From NCBI RefSeq assembly GCF_000716675.1, contig NZ_JNXT01000096.1:1-21835 (forward strand): a DNA stretch of 21,835 bases. The letters run 5' to 3'. Shown here one piece after another: positions 1 through 5,473 of this stretch (its first letter is position 1; every line of letters begins with the position of its first letter). Under the pieces are notes generated by a model. The model saw only the letters and a list, made by a program, of their open reading frames with translations, did not search any database and was not told where the DNA came from. The position numbers were made by a program, and so were the translations under genes. This stretch comes from Streptomyces alboflavus (GTDB lineage: Bacteria > Actinomycetota > Actinomycetes > Streptomycetales > Streptomycetaceae).

Positions 1-831
1 CGGTGGGGGCGTGGGGGTGGGGTTGCGCTGCGTTATCACGAGGCGGGGCCCGGGGGGTCGGATGCGCCTGTGCTGGTGATGTTGCACGGGGGCGGGCCGG
101 GGGCCAGTGCGTGGGCGGCGTTCGGGGGTGTGGTGGAGGGCTTCGCGGCGCGCTTCCGGACGTTGCTCGTCGATCTGCCGGGGTTCGGACGGTCGGACAA
201 GCCCGAGTTGGACAAGGACGTGTTCTCGTTCGGGGCGGACGCCGTGGCGGGGCTGCTCGACGAACTCGGGATCGCGAAGGCGCACTTCGCGGGCGTGTCG
301 CTCGGCGGCGGAGTGTGCGTACGGATGGCGCTCGACCATCCGGACAAGGTCGACCGGCTGCTGCTCACGGCCCCGGCGGGCCTCTCGCTCAACCTCTTCA
401 CCGCCGAGCCCACCGAAGGTGTCAAGCGCCTCATCGAGCTCAGCGTCGCCCCCGAGCCGACCCGTGAGCACGTGCGCGCCTTCCTGATCTCCCTGGTGCA
501 GGACCCGGCCCTCGTGACGGACGCGCTCGTCGAGGAGCGGTACGCGCAGGCCCTCGACCCCGGCGCCCGCCTCGGCGCCCAGCGGCTCGGCGCGGCCTTC
601 GCCAAGTGGCCCGAGGGGGCCCGGCTGTGGCGCGAGGCGCACCGGATCACCCGGCCCACGCTCCTCACCTGGGGCCGCGAGGACCGGGTCAACCCCGTCG
701 ACGGCGCGTTCGTCGCGCTCAAGGCGATGCCGGACGCCCGCCTGCACGTGTTCCCGCGCTGCGGGCATCTGGCGTACGTGGAGCGGGAGGCGGAGTTCCT
801 GCGCCTGGCCGTCGACTTCCTCGAAGGCTGA
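1..831 (+). CDS. Alpha/beta hydrolase, C-C (meta-cleavage) hydrolase-like, 5' truncated
   Basis: The frame is open from the first base, so the start lies outside the window; 276 residues are visible. The motif HGGGPG (bases 85-102) is the oxyanion-hole signature of the BphD/HsaD/MhpC group, which hydrolyses C-C bonds in ring-cleavage products. The nucleophile elbow is GVSLGG with Ser at 298-300 (the group usually has GNSMGG). The acid Asp is in GREDR (682-684) and the base His in CGHLAY (766-768), so the triad is complete. Family members are about 280-290 residues, so only a few N-terminal residues should be missing. No ring-cleavage dioxygenase or other catabolic gene is visible, so the substrate cannot be assigned; it could equally be a general esterase or haloperoxidase-like hydrolase. 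The GTG at 70 is internal: homologous sequence (GVALRYHEAGPG) precedes it. Confidence 0.88.
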   Translation, partial: RWGRGGGVALRYHEAGPGGSDAPVLVMLHGGGPGASAWAAFGGVVEGFAARFRTLLVDLPGFGRSDKPELDKDVFSFGADAVAGLLDELGIAKAHFAGVSLGGGVCVRMALDHPDKVDRLLLTAPAGLSLNLFTAEPTEGVKRLIELSVAPEPTREHVRAFLISLVQDPALVTDALVEERYAQALDPGARLGAQRLGAAFAKWPEGARLWREAHRITRPTLLTWGREDRVNPVDGAFVALKAMPDARLHVFPRCGHLAYVEREAEFLRLAVDFLEG

Positions 832-853
832 CCGGGCGCCGCCGCCGGGACCG

Positions 854-859
854 TACGCT
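854..859 (+). promoter_or_regulatory. Possible -10 box for a leaderless VWA-gene transcript
   Basis: TACGCT fits the TAnnnT -10 pattern and lies only 6 bases before the ATG at 866, so transcription would begin at or next to the start codon. No convincing Shine-Dalgarno sequence precedes that ATG. A CTGACC at 828-833 could serve as -35, but the 20-base spacing is long. Confidence 0.3.
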
Positions 860-865
860 GGTGCC

Positions 866-1606
866 ATGGGCGCGGCGATCAGTCTGGACAAGGTGCGGGC
901 CGTGGCGCCCGGCCTCGTCAGTCTCTACAAGACGGCGGGGGAGCGGCTGCGGGCCCACGGCCTGGAGGGCGAGCGCGCCGCCGTGTACCTGGTCGTCGAC
1001 TACTCCGGCTCGATGCGGCCGTACTTCGACGACGGCAGCGTGCAGGCGCTCGCCGACCGCGTGCTCGGCCTCTCCGCGCACCTGGACGACGACGGAGTCG
1101 TACCCGCCGTCTTCTTCTCCACGGACGTGGACACGGTCGTCGACGTCGAACTGACCGGCCACCAGGGCCGCATCGGCGAGATCGTCGCCGGGCTCGGACA
1201 CATGGGGCGGACGAACTACCACGCCGCGATGGACGCCGTCATCGACCACTACCTGGACTGCGGCGCCACCGCGCCCGCCCTGGTGGTCTTCCAGACCGAC
1301 GGCGGCCCCCTGAACAGGGCAGCCGCCGAGCGGTACCTGTGCAAGGCGGCGAAGCTGCCGCTGTTCTGGCAGTTCATCGGCTTCGGCGACCCCACGAGCA
1401 ACCAGTTCGACTATCTGCGCAGGCTCGACGAACTGCCCGTGCCAGGGCGCCGCGTCGTCGACAACGCCGGGTTCTTCCACCTCGGCGAGGACCCGGCCGC
1501 CGTCCCGGACGACTTCCTGTACGACCACCTCGTCGCCGAGTTCCCGCAGTGGCTGGCCGCGGCGCGCGAGCACGGCATCGTCGCACCCCGCACCGCGGCC
1601 CCCTAG
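866..1606 (+). CDS. VWA domain protein (TerF-like)
   Basis: A 246-residue cytoplasmic protein made almost entirely of one von Willebrand factor A domain. All metal-ion-dependent adhesion site elements are present: DxSxS as D45-Y-S47-G-S49, Thr116 in GRTNY, and Asp145 in QTDGG. The pattern (VVDYSGSM, then GGTxY-like, then FxTDGxP) and the C-terminal FxxxGFGDP and NAGFF segments match the VWA-TerF group found with tellurium-resistance/stress genes. Here it stands alone, with no TerD, TerC or ATP-grasp partner in view. There is no signal peptide or membrane segment. The function is probably metal-dependent protein-protein binding; the partner is unknown. The start at ATG 866 follows the hydrolase stop by 34 bases and lacks a clear ribosome site. 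Its stop lies 9 bases from the convergent phosphatase stop. Confidence 0.85.
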   Translation: MGAAISLDKVRAVAPGLVSLYKTAGERLRAHGLEGERAAVYLVVDYSGSMRPYFDDGSVQALADRVLGLSAHLDDDGVVPAVFFSTDVDTVVDVELTGHQGRIGEIVAGLGHMGRTNYHAAMDAVIDHYLDCGATAPALVVFQTDGGPLNRAAAERYLCKAAKLPLFWQFIGFGDPTSNQFDYLRRLDELPVPGRRVVDNAGFFHLGEDPAAVPDDFLYDHLVAEFPQWLAAAREHGIVAPRTAAP

Positions 1607-1615
1607 GGCCGGGGC

Positions 1616-2545
1616 TCACCCCACCAGCGCCCGGCGCAGCTTGACCAGCGTCCCCGCGTCAAGCCCGAGGCCCTTCGTCAGATAGCCGCCGAAGCTTCCG
1701 TACTGCCGTGTCACCTCGGCGAGCGCCGCGTCCAGATAGCCGGTGCGGACCTCCTGGAGCGGGACGAGCAGGTCCGGGTTCTGCATCATGCCGGTCTGCC
1801 GCAGCGTCTCGCGCAGCCTCGCGTCGTACGCGGCGCGGAAGGTGTTGGACGCCAAGTAGTCGTCCACGGCGGTGCGTTCGGGCACGCCGAGGGCGCGAAG
1901 CAGGACGTACGTCGTCCAGCCCGTGCGGTCCTTGCCCGACGTGCAGTGGTAGAGCAGGGGCGCGGCCGCGCCGCCGCCCGCGATGTCGCGCAGCGTCGCG
2001 CCGAACTGCGCGCGGTCCGTGGCGTCCGTGACGAACGTGCGGTAGACGTCCCGCATGAACGCCTCGGCCTTCCCGCCGCCGAGCATCTCCTCCTGCTTGA
2101 CCGGGTCCCGGGACCCGATCACGGTCATGAGCTGCCGGAACAGGCCGTTGTCGGTGACGGGCCGCGCGGTCGCGACCAGCCCGGCGGGCAGCCGGTCCTG
2201 GCCGTCGTACTGGACCTCCTCCGCGACCCGGAAGTCCACCACCTTCCGCAGCCTGAGCCCGGCCAGCGTCGAGACGTCCCCGTCCGTGAGCTTGCTGAGC
2301 GCGTCCGCACGGAAGACCCGGCCGTGCCGCACCCGCTCGCCGTCATAGGTGCGGTAGCCGCCCACGTCACGGACGTTGACCGCCCCTTGGAGGGGGATCT
2401 GCCGGGGTGTTCCGGAGGTGTGGGGGTGCGTGTACGAGGGCCGGGGCGCCGTCGGCGCGGCGTGCGCCGTCACCGCCGGCGCGGCGGTGAGGACGAGCGT
2501 GAGGACCGCGACGGTGGCCGCCGTACGGGTGCGTGTGCTGCGCAT
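1616..2545 (-). CDS. Secreted tyrosine/serine protein phosphatase (PTP-like)
   Basis: A 309-residue protein with a Sec signal peptide: an Arg-rich start, a hydrophobic core at about residues 9-21, and an AHA-A cleavage site near residue 29-30. The mature part carries the P-loop HCTSGKDRTG at 200-209, with catalytic Cys201 and Arg207. This is the form of the CX5R signature found in the Y_phosphatase3 family, which includes bacterial PTP/lipid-phosphatase enzymes such as Mycobacterium PtpB. The N-terminal NVRDVGGY segment (57-64) is also typical. It therefore probably dephosphorylates phospho-Tyr/Ser or phosphoinositide substrates outside the cytoplasm. The ATG at 2545 is preceded by GGAAAGG; the frame extends further upstream, but that part is compositionally non-coding and runs antisense into the marR gene. 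It is convergent with the VWA gene. Confidence 0.9.
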   Translation of the reverse strand: MRSTRTRTAATVAVLTLVLTAAPAVTAHAAPTAPRPSYTHPHTSGTPRQIPLQGAVNVRDVGGYRTYDGERVRHGRVFRADALSKLTDGDVSTLAGLRLRKVVDFRVAEEVQYDGQDRLPAGLVATARPVTDNGLFRQLMTVIGSRDPVKQEEMLGGGKAEAFMRDVYRTFVTDATDRAQFGATLRDIAGGGAAAPLLYHCTSGKDRTGWTTYVLLRALGVPERTAVDDYLASNTFRAAYDARLRETLRQTGMMQNPDLLVPLQEVRTGYLDAALAEVTRQYGSFGGYLTKGLGLDAGTLVKLRRALVG

Positions 2546-2577
2546 CGGACCGCCTTTCCGTGCCTGTCGCCGTCCGG

Positions 2578-2593
2578 CCAAACGGTTGTTTGG
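2578..2593. promoter_or_regulatory. Inverted repeat upstream of the phosphatase gene
   Basis: CCAAAC-GGTT-GTTTGG is a 6-bp perfect inverted repeat with a 4-base centre, 33 bases upstream of the phosphatase ATG. Its AT content contrasts with the surroundings. It could be an operator or a small leader hairpin. It does not resemble the operators at the marR promoter. Confidence 0.35.
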
Positions 2594-2751
2594 TCGGGGT
2601 CGAGTGGGACGGTATCGGCGGCCTCTCGAAGGGGGAAGGCGCGTACGAAGGTTATTTGACGGGGTGTCAGTACGGGGGAGGTGGCGCGGGCGCGTGTGCC
2701 TGATGTGAGGGGTGCCCTCGGTCGCGTACCGCCTCGACCGCGTACCGCCCG

Positions 2752-3255
2752 CTACTCCGCGAGCCGCGCTGCCGCCCGGCGCTGGCGGTCCGCCACGCCG
2801 TCCAGGAAGCGGATGACCGTCTCCAGCTCGGCGGTCGTGAACTCCTCGCAGAACTCCTCCACCTCGCGCCCCCAGTCCGCGAAGGCCGCCGTCAGGCCCG
2901 CCATCTTCTCGGCGCGGAACTCCACCAGGACCCGCCGCTTGTCCGTCGGGTGCTTCACCCGGCGCACGAAGCCCTTGGCCTCCAGGCGGTCCACGAGGCC
3001 GGTCACGGACGCGGGCGCCAGGCCCGTCTCGGCCGCGAGGTCCTTGGCGGTCAGGGGGCCCTTGCGGATGAGCAGGTCGAGGGTCTTGCTCTCGGTGGCG
3101 TTCAGGCCCTGCCGGGCGGCGACGGCCGAGTGGAACATCACGGTGACCGCGCTGTTGGCCCGGCCCGCGGCGGACAGGCGCGCCACGACGTCGGCGCGCT
3201 CCGGGTCCGATGGCTCCGGGTCCGATGGCTCCTGGGGCGTGCGGCTCTTCGGCAT
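2752..3255 (-). CDS. MarR-family transcriptional regulator
   Basis: A 167-residue protein with the MarR winged helix-turn-helix at about 50-115: LTAKDLAAETGLAPASVTGLVDRL is the recognition region (68-91) and the wing carries DKRR (105-108), the typical DxR wing motif. Helices at about 20-45 and 118-160 would form the dimer interface. It is divergent from a drug-efflux gene with 146 bases between the starts, the standard layout for a MarR repressor controlling its pump and itself. The inverted repeats in that gap are the likely operators. The N-terminus contains a short PSDPE duplication (residues about 10-19) encoded by a 15-bp tandem DNA repeat. ATG 3255 is the first start in the frame consistent with family length; its ribosome site is weak. 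Effector ligand unknown. Confidence 0.9.
   Translation of the reverse strand: MPKSRTPQEPSDPEPSDPERADVVARLSAAGRANSAVTVMFHSAVAARQGLNATESKTLDLLIRKGPLTAKDLAAETGLAPASVTGLVDRLEAKGFVRRVKHPTDKRRVLVEFRAEKMAGLTAAFADWGREVEEFCEEFTTAELETVIRFLDGVADRQRRAAARLAE
3198..3232 (-). repeat. 15-bp tandem repeat inside the marR N-terminus
   Basis: GCTCCGGGTCCGATG occurs twice head-to-tail (3198-3212 and 3213-3227), followed by a partial third unit, GCTCC. It is in frame and encodes the repeated PSDPE in the unstructured N-terminal tail, so unit number can change without a frameshift. Confidence 0.7.
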
Positions 3256-3275
3256 GGAGTGAGCCTAGCAAGAAG

Positions 3276-3345
3276 TTCGTTCGGTCGAACGAAAGACTTG
3301 TGATCACTGATCGCCCCGTGCAAGTCTTTCGTTAGGCCGAACGAA
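3276..3345. promoter_or_regulatory. Nested inverted-repeat operators between marR and the efflux gene
   Basis: Two palindromes occupy the divergent promoter. The first is TTCGTTCG-GT-CGAACGAA (3276-3293), perfect over 8-bp arms. The second is TTTCGTTAGG/CCGAACGAAA (3327-3346), with one mismatch. The two sites with their flanks are themselves inverted copies: 3276-3300 is the reverse complement of 3321-3345 in 23 of 25 positions, separated by 20 bases that contain the palindrome GTGATCAC (3300-3307). Paired palindromes between divergent marR and efflux genes are the classic MarR operator arrangement, so I infer binding by the adjacent regulator with both promoters repressed together. Confidence 0.75.
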
Positions 3346-3401
3346 ATAAATCGGAGGCCCACCCGTCCCGTCAACGAGACCCGAGGAGCCCTGGAGCCGA
3401 C

Positions 3402-4904
3402 ATGACCGCCACCCTGACCACCCCGCCCGCGGACGGCGCCGCCGTCGGCGCCCCGCACCCCCGGCGCTGGGCGGCCGCCGCCGTGATGATGGTCGCCGCC
3501 CTCATGGACCTGCTCGACGTGACGATCGTGAACGTCGCGATCCCGTCGATCGGGCGGGACCTCGGCGCGTCCGAGAGCGCCCTGCAGTGGATCGTCTCCG
3601 CCTATCTGCTCGGCTTCGCCGCCACCCTGATCGTCGCCGGGCACCTCGGCGACCGGTACGGCCGCAAGGCCCTGTTCCTGACCGGCACCGCGGGCTTCGG
3701 CCTGGCGAGCCTCGCCTGCGGGATCGCGCAGTCGCCGGGGCAGCTGGTCGCGGCCCGCGCCGTGCAGGGCGTCATGGCCGCGCTCCTCATGCCGCAGGTG
3801 CTCGGTTCCTTCCGCACGCTGTTCCGGGGCAAGGAGCGCGGCACGGCCTTCGGGATGTACGGAGCCGTGGCCGGGTTCGCGTCCGCGATCGGGCTGCTGC
3901 TCGGCGGGCTTCTCACCGACGCCGACCTGTTCGGCTGGGGCTGGCGGTCGGTGTTCCTGGTGAACATCCCCGTGGCCGTCGCCACCTTCGTCGCCGGGGC
4001 CGTCCTTGTACCCGCCACGCGGGAGCGCTCCGCCGGACGGCCCGACGTGCTCGGCAGCCTGGTCCTCGCCGGGGCCCTGGTCGCCGTCGTCCTTCCGCTG
4101 GTCCAGGGCCGCGCCAACGGCTGGCCGGTGTGGGGCTGGGTGTGCCTGGGCGCCGGGGTGGCCGCGCTCGCCGGGCTCGGCGTGGTCGAGGGGCGCCGCC
4201 GCTCGCACCGGACCGTGCCGCTGCTGCCCGCGCGCGCCTTCAAGCTGCCCGCGTTCTCCGTGGGCGTCCTGGTGCAGCTCCTGTTCTCCGTCGGCATGCA
4301 GGGCTTCTTCCTGGTCTTCGCGATCTGGCTGCAGGGCAGCGAGGGCTACACGCCGCTGCAGGCCGGCCTCGTCACCGTCGCCTTCTCCGTCGGCGGCTTC
4401 CTGACCGCGCCCGCCGCGGACGCCCTGGCGCTGCGCTTCGGGCGGCTCGTGCTCGCCGCCGGGGCGCTGCTCATGGCGGGCGGCTTCGCCTGGGTGTGGG
4501 CGGCGGTGGCGGACGCGAGCGACGCGCACACCGGGGCCTGGCCGCTGGTGCCGGGGCTCCTGGTGGCGGGCGCGGGGCTCGGCTTCCTGGTCGTGCCGCT
4601 GGTGAACGTGGTGCTCTCGGCCGTGCCCGGCGACATCGCGGGCGGGGCGTCCGGCATCTTCTCCACGGCCCAGCAGTTCGGCGGGGCGCTCGGGGCGGCG
4701 GTCATCGGGACGGTGTTCTTCGGCCGTGTCCCGTCCGGTCCGTCCGGTCCGTCGGGCCCGTCGGGTGAGCACGGCCCGGTGGGTACGGCGACGGGGCTCA
4801 CCGACGCGCTCGGCGCCGCGATGCCGTGGGTGGTGGCCGCGTTCGCGCTCTGCGCGCTGCTGTGTCCGGCACTGCCGCGGCGGGCGGTGGAGCGGCCCGA
4901 GTGA
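3402..4904 (+). CDS. MFS drug-efflux transporter, DHA2 (14-TM, EmrB/QacA-like)
   Basis: A 500-residue integral membrane protein of the drug:H+ antiporter-2 family. The family's D1 motif is LDVTIVNVAIP (38-48) in TM1, motif A is GHLGDRYGRK (80-89) in the loop between TM2 and TM3, and TM5 with the following WRSVFLVNIPVA segment (181-192) is characteristic. Length and the number of hydrophobic stretches fit 14 helices. It most likely exports a toxic, hydrophobic or antibiotic compound using the proton gradient. Near the C-terminus an extracellular or terminal loop carries the repeat PSGPSGPSGPSG, encoded by CCGTCCGGT-type tandem units at about 4732-4766. ATG 3402 has GGAG 5 bases upstream. Control by the divergent MarR protein is implied by the operators between them. 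Substrate unknown. Confidence 0.92.
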   Translation: MTATLTTPPADGAAVGAPHPRRWAAAAVMMVAALMDLLDVTIVNVAIPSIGRDLGASESALQWIVSAYLLGFAATLIVAGHLGDRYGRKALFLTGTAGFGLASLACGIAQSPGQLVAARAVQGVMAALLMPQVLGSFRTLFRGKERGTAFGMYGAVAGFASAIGLLLGGLLTDADLFGWGWRSVFLVNIPVAVATFVAGAVLVPATRERSAGRPDVLGSLVLAGALVAVVLPLVQGRANGWPVWGWVCLGAGVAALAGLGVVEGRRRSHRTVPLLPARAFKLPAFSVGVLVQLLFSVGMQGFFLVFAIWLQGSEGYTPLQAGLVTVAFSVGGFLTAPAADALALRFGRLVLAAGALLMAGGFAWVWAAVADASDAHTGAWPLVPGLLVAGAGLGFLVVPLVNVVLSAVPGDIAGGASGIFSTAQQFGGALGAAVIGTVFFGRVPSGPSGPSGPSGEHGPVGTATGLTDALGAAMPWVVAAFALCALLCPALPRRAVERPE

Positions 4905-4966
4905 GGCCTGCGTTTCCGCCGTCGACCCGGTCTCCGGAAGGCTCTCGCCTGCCGGGGCCGGGCGCA

Positions 4967-4975
4967 TGTTAAGGT
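4967..4975 (+). promoter_or_regulatory. Possible extended -10 promoter of the cold-shock gene
   Basis: TGTTAAGGT matches an extended -10 (TGn followed by TAAGGT, a TAnnnT box). No good -35 hexamer lies 16-19 bases upstream. If used, transcription would begin near 4982 and give a leader of about 183 bases. The perfect palindrome GGTTAACC (4973-4980) overlaps it and could be an operator. Confidence 0.35.
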
Positions 4976-5010
4976 TAACCGTTGCAGTTTTGGTACCCAT
5001 GAACTTTATG

Positions 5011-5053
5011 TGCGCCTGACGGAATGCTTCCGAGGGCGCATTATTTTGTTTTT
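5011..5053 (+). terminator. Intrinsic-terminator-like hairpin with T-tract upstream of csp
   Basis: TGCGCC (5011-5016) pairs with GGCGCA (5035-5040), and CGGAA (5020-5024) with TTCCG (5028-5032) around a TGC loop. Bases 5041-5053 follow with 11 T in 13. T-tracts after hairpins are uncommon in this genome type. It may end the efflux-gene transcript, whose stop is 107 bases upstream. If the cold-shock promoter lies before it, it would instead act as an attenuator. Confidence 0.6.
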
Positions 5054-5110
5054 CCGGCTCTTTTGCGGGCCGGACCCCGGTCTCTCCGGATGGGGGTCCT
5101 TGCAGCGCTG

Positions 5111-5159
5111 GGAGAACCACAATTCCGTGGCTCTCCTTAATCTGCCCCTGTTGAGGAGA
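5111..5159 (+). promoter_or_regulatory. Candidate RNA switch in the cold-shock mRNA leader
   Basis: Two hairpins use the same bases. Hairpin A: 5111-5115 (GGAGA) with 5132-5136 (TCTCC) and 5117-5120 (CCAC) with 5127-5130 (GTGG), one A-C mismatch and a 6-base loop. Hairpin B: 5132-5140 (TCTCCTTAA) with 5151-5159 (TTGAGGAGA), nine pairs including one G-U, and a 10-base loop. Hairpin B buries the Shine-Dalgarno AGGAG (5154-5158), which is 6 bases from the ATG. Hairpin A frees it by occupying the anti-SD strand. Mutually exclusive leader folds govern cspA translation in E. coli; the same logic here is inference. Confidence 0.6.
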
Positions 5160-5164
5160 TTGAC

Positions 5165-5368
5165 ATGGCAACTGGAACCGTGAAGTGGTTCAACTCGGAA
5201 AAGGGCTTCGGCTTCATCGAGCAGGACGGCGGCGGCCCCGACGTCTTCGCCCACTACTCCAACATCGCCAGCTCCGGCTTCCGTGAGCTCCTGGAGGGCC
5301 AGAAGGTCTCCTTCGAGGTGACCCAGGGCCAGAAGGGCCTGCAGGCCGAGAACATCGTTCCCGCCTGA
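5165..5368 (+). CDS. CspA-family cold-shock protein
   Basis: A 67-residue single cold-shock domain, the full family length. RNP1 is KGFGFI (13-18) and RNP2 is DVFAHY (26-31; many homologues have VFVHY/F), with the usual TGTVKWFN start and an ENIVPA-type C-terminus. These OB-fold proteins bind single-stranded RNA or DNA and act as RNA chaperones, melting structures that block translation or termination. ATG 5165 has a strong Shine-Dalgarno sequence (AGGAG). The upstream 250 bases contain several leader structures described separately, and a strong terminator follows the stop. The DEAD-box helicase next door also remodels RNA, a pairing that makes functional sense in cold adaptation. The name cspA is not assigned, because Streptomyces carries several paralogues. 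Confidence 0.97.
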   Translation: MATGTVKWFNSEKGFGFIEQDGGGPDVFAHYSNIASSGFRELLEGQKVSFEVTQGQKGLQAENIVPA

Positions 5369-5391
5369 TCTCGCTTCTCGCGAACCTCGCA

Positions 5392-5426
5392 GCCGGGGCC
5401 CGCACCACCACGGTGCGGGTCCCGGC
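5392..5426 (+). terminator. Terminator after the cold-shock gene
   Basis: Bases 5392-5406 pair with 5412-5426 over 15 bp, with a single G-T pair and a 5-base loop (ACCAC). TTGTGTGCTGT follows. It lies 23 bases after the csp stop and 47 bases before the helicase start, so helicase transcripts would need readthrough or a promoter very close by. Confidence 0.8.
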
Positions 5427-5473
5427 TTGTGTGCTGTCACCGGCAGCTGTCACCGGCCAGGAAGGCTTGCCCC

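Noticed and set aside
1616..3307. A single long minus-strand frame fusing the phosphatase to upstream sequence
   Set aside because: The N-terminal 254 codons run out of frame across marR and read as Pro/Arg/Gly noise. The signal peptide and ribosome site fix the start at 2545.
4999..5019. A six-codon leader ORF (MNFMCA) ending inside the terminator-like hairpin
   Set aside because: It would suggest peptide-based attenuation, but there is no ribosome binding site and no run of regulatory codons.
3138..5171. A 677-codon minus-strand frame opposite the efflux gene
   Set aside because: Low-complexity composition, opposite a clear transporter, crossing promoter DNA; no domain seen.
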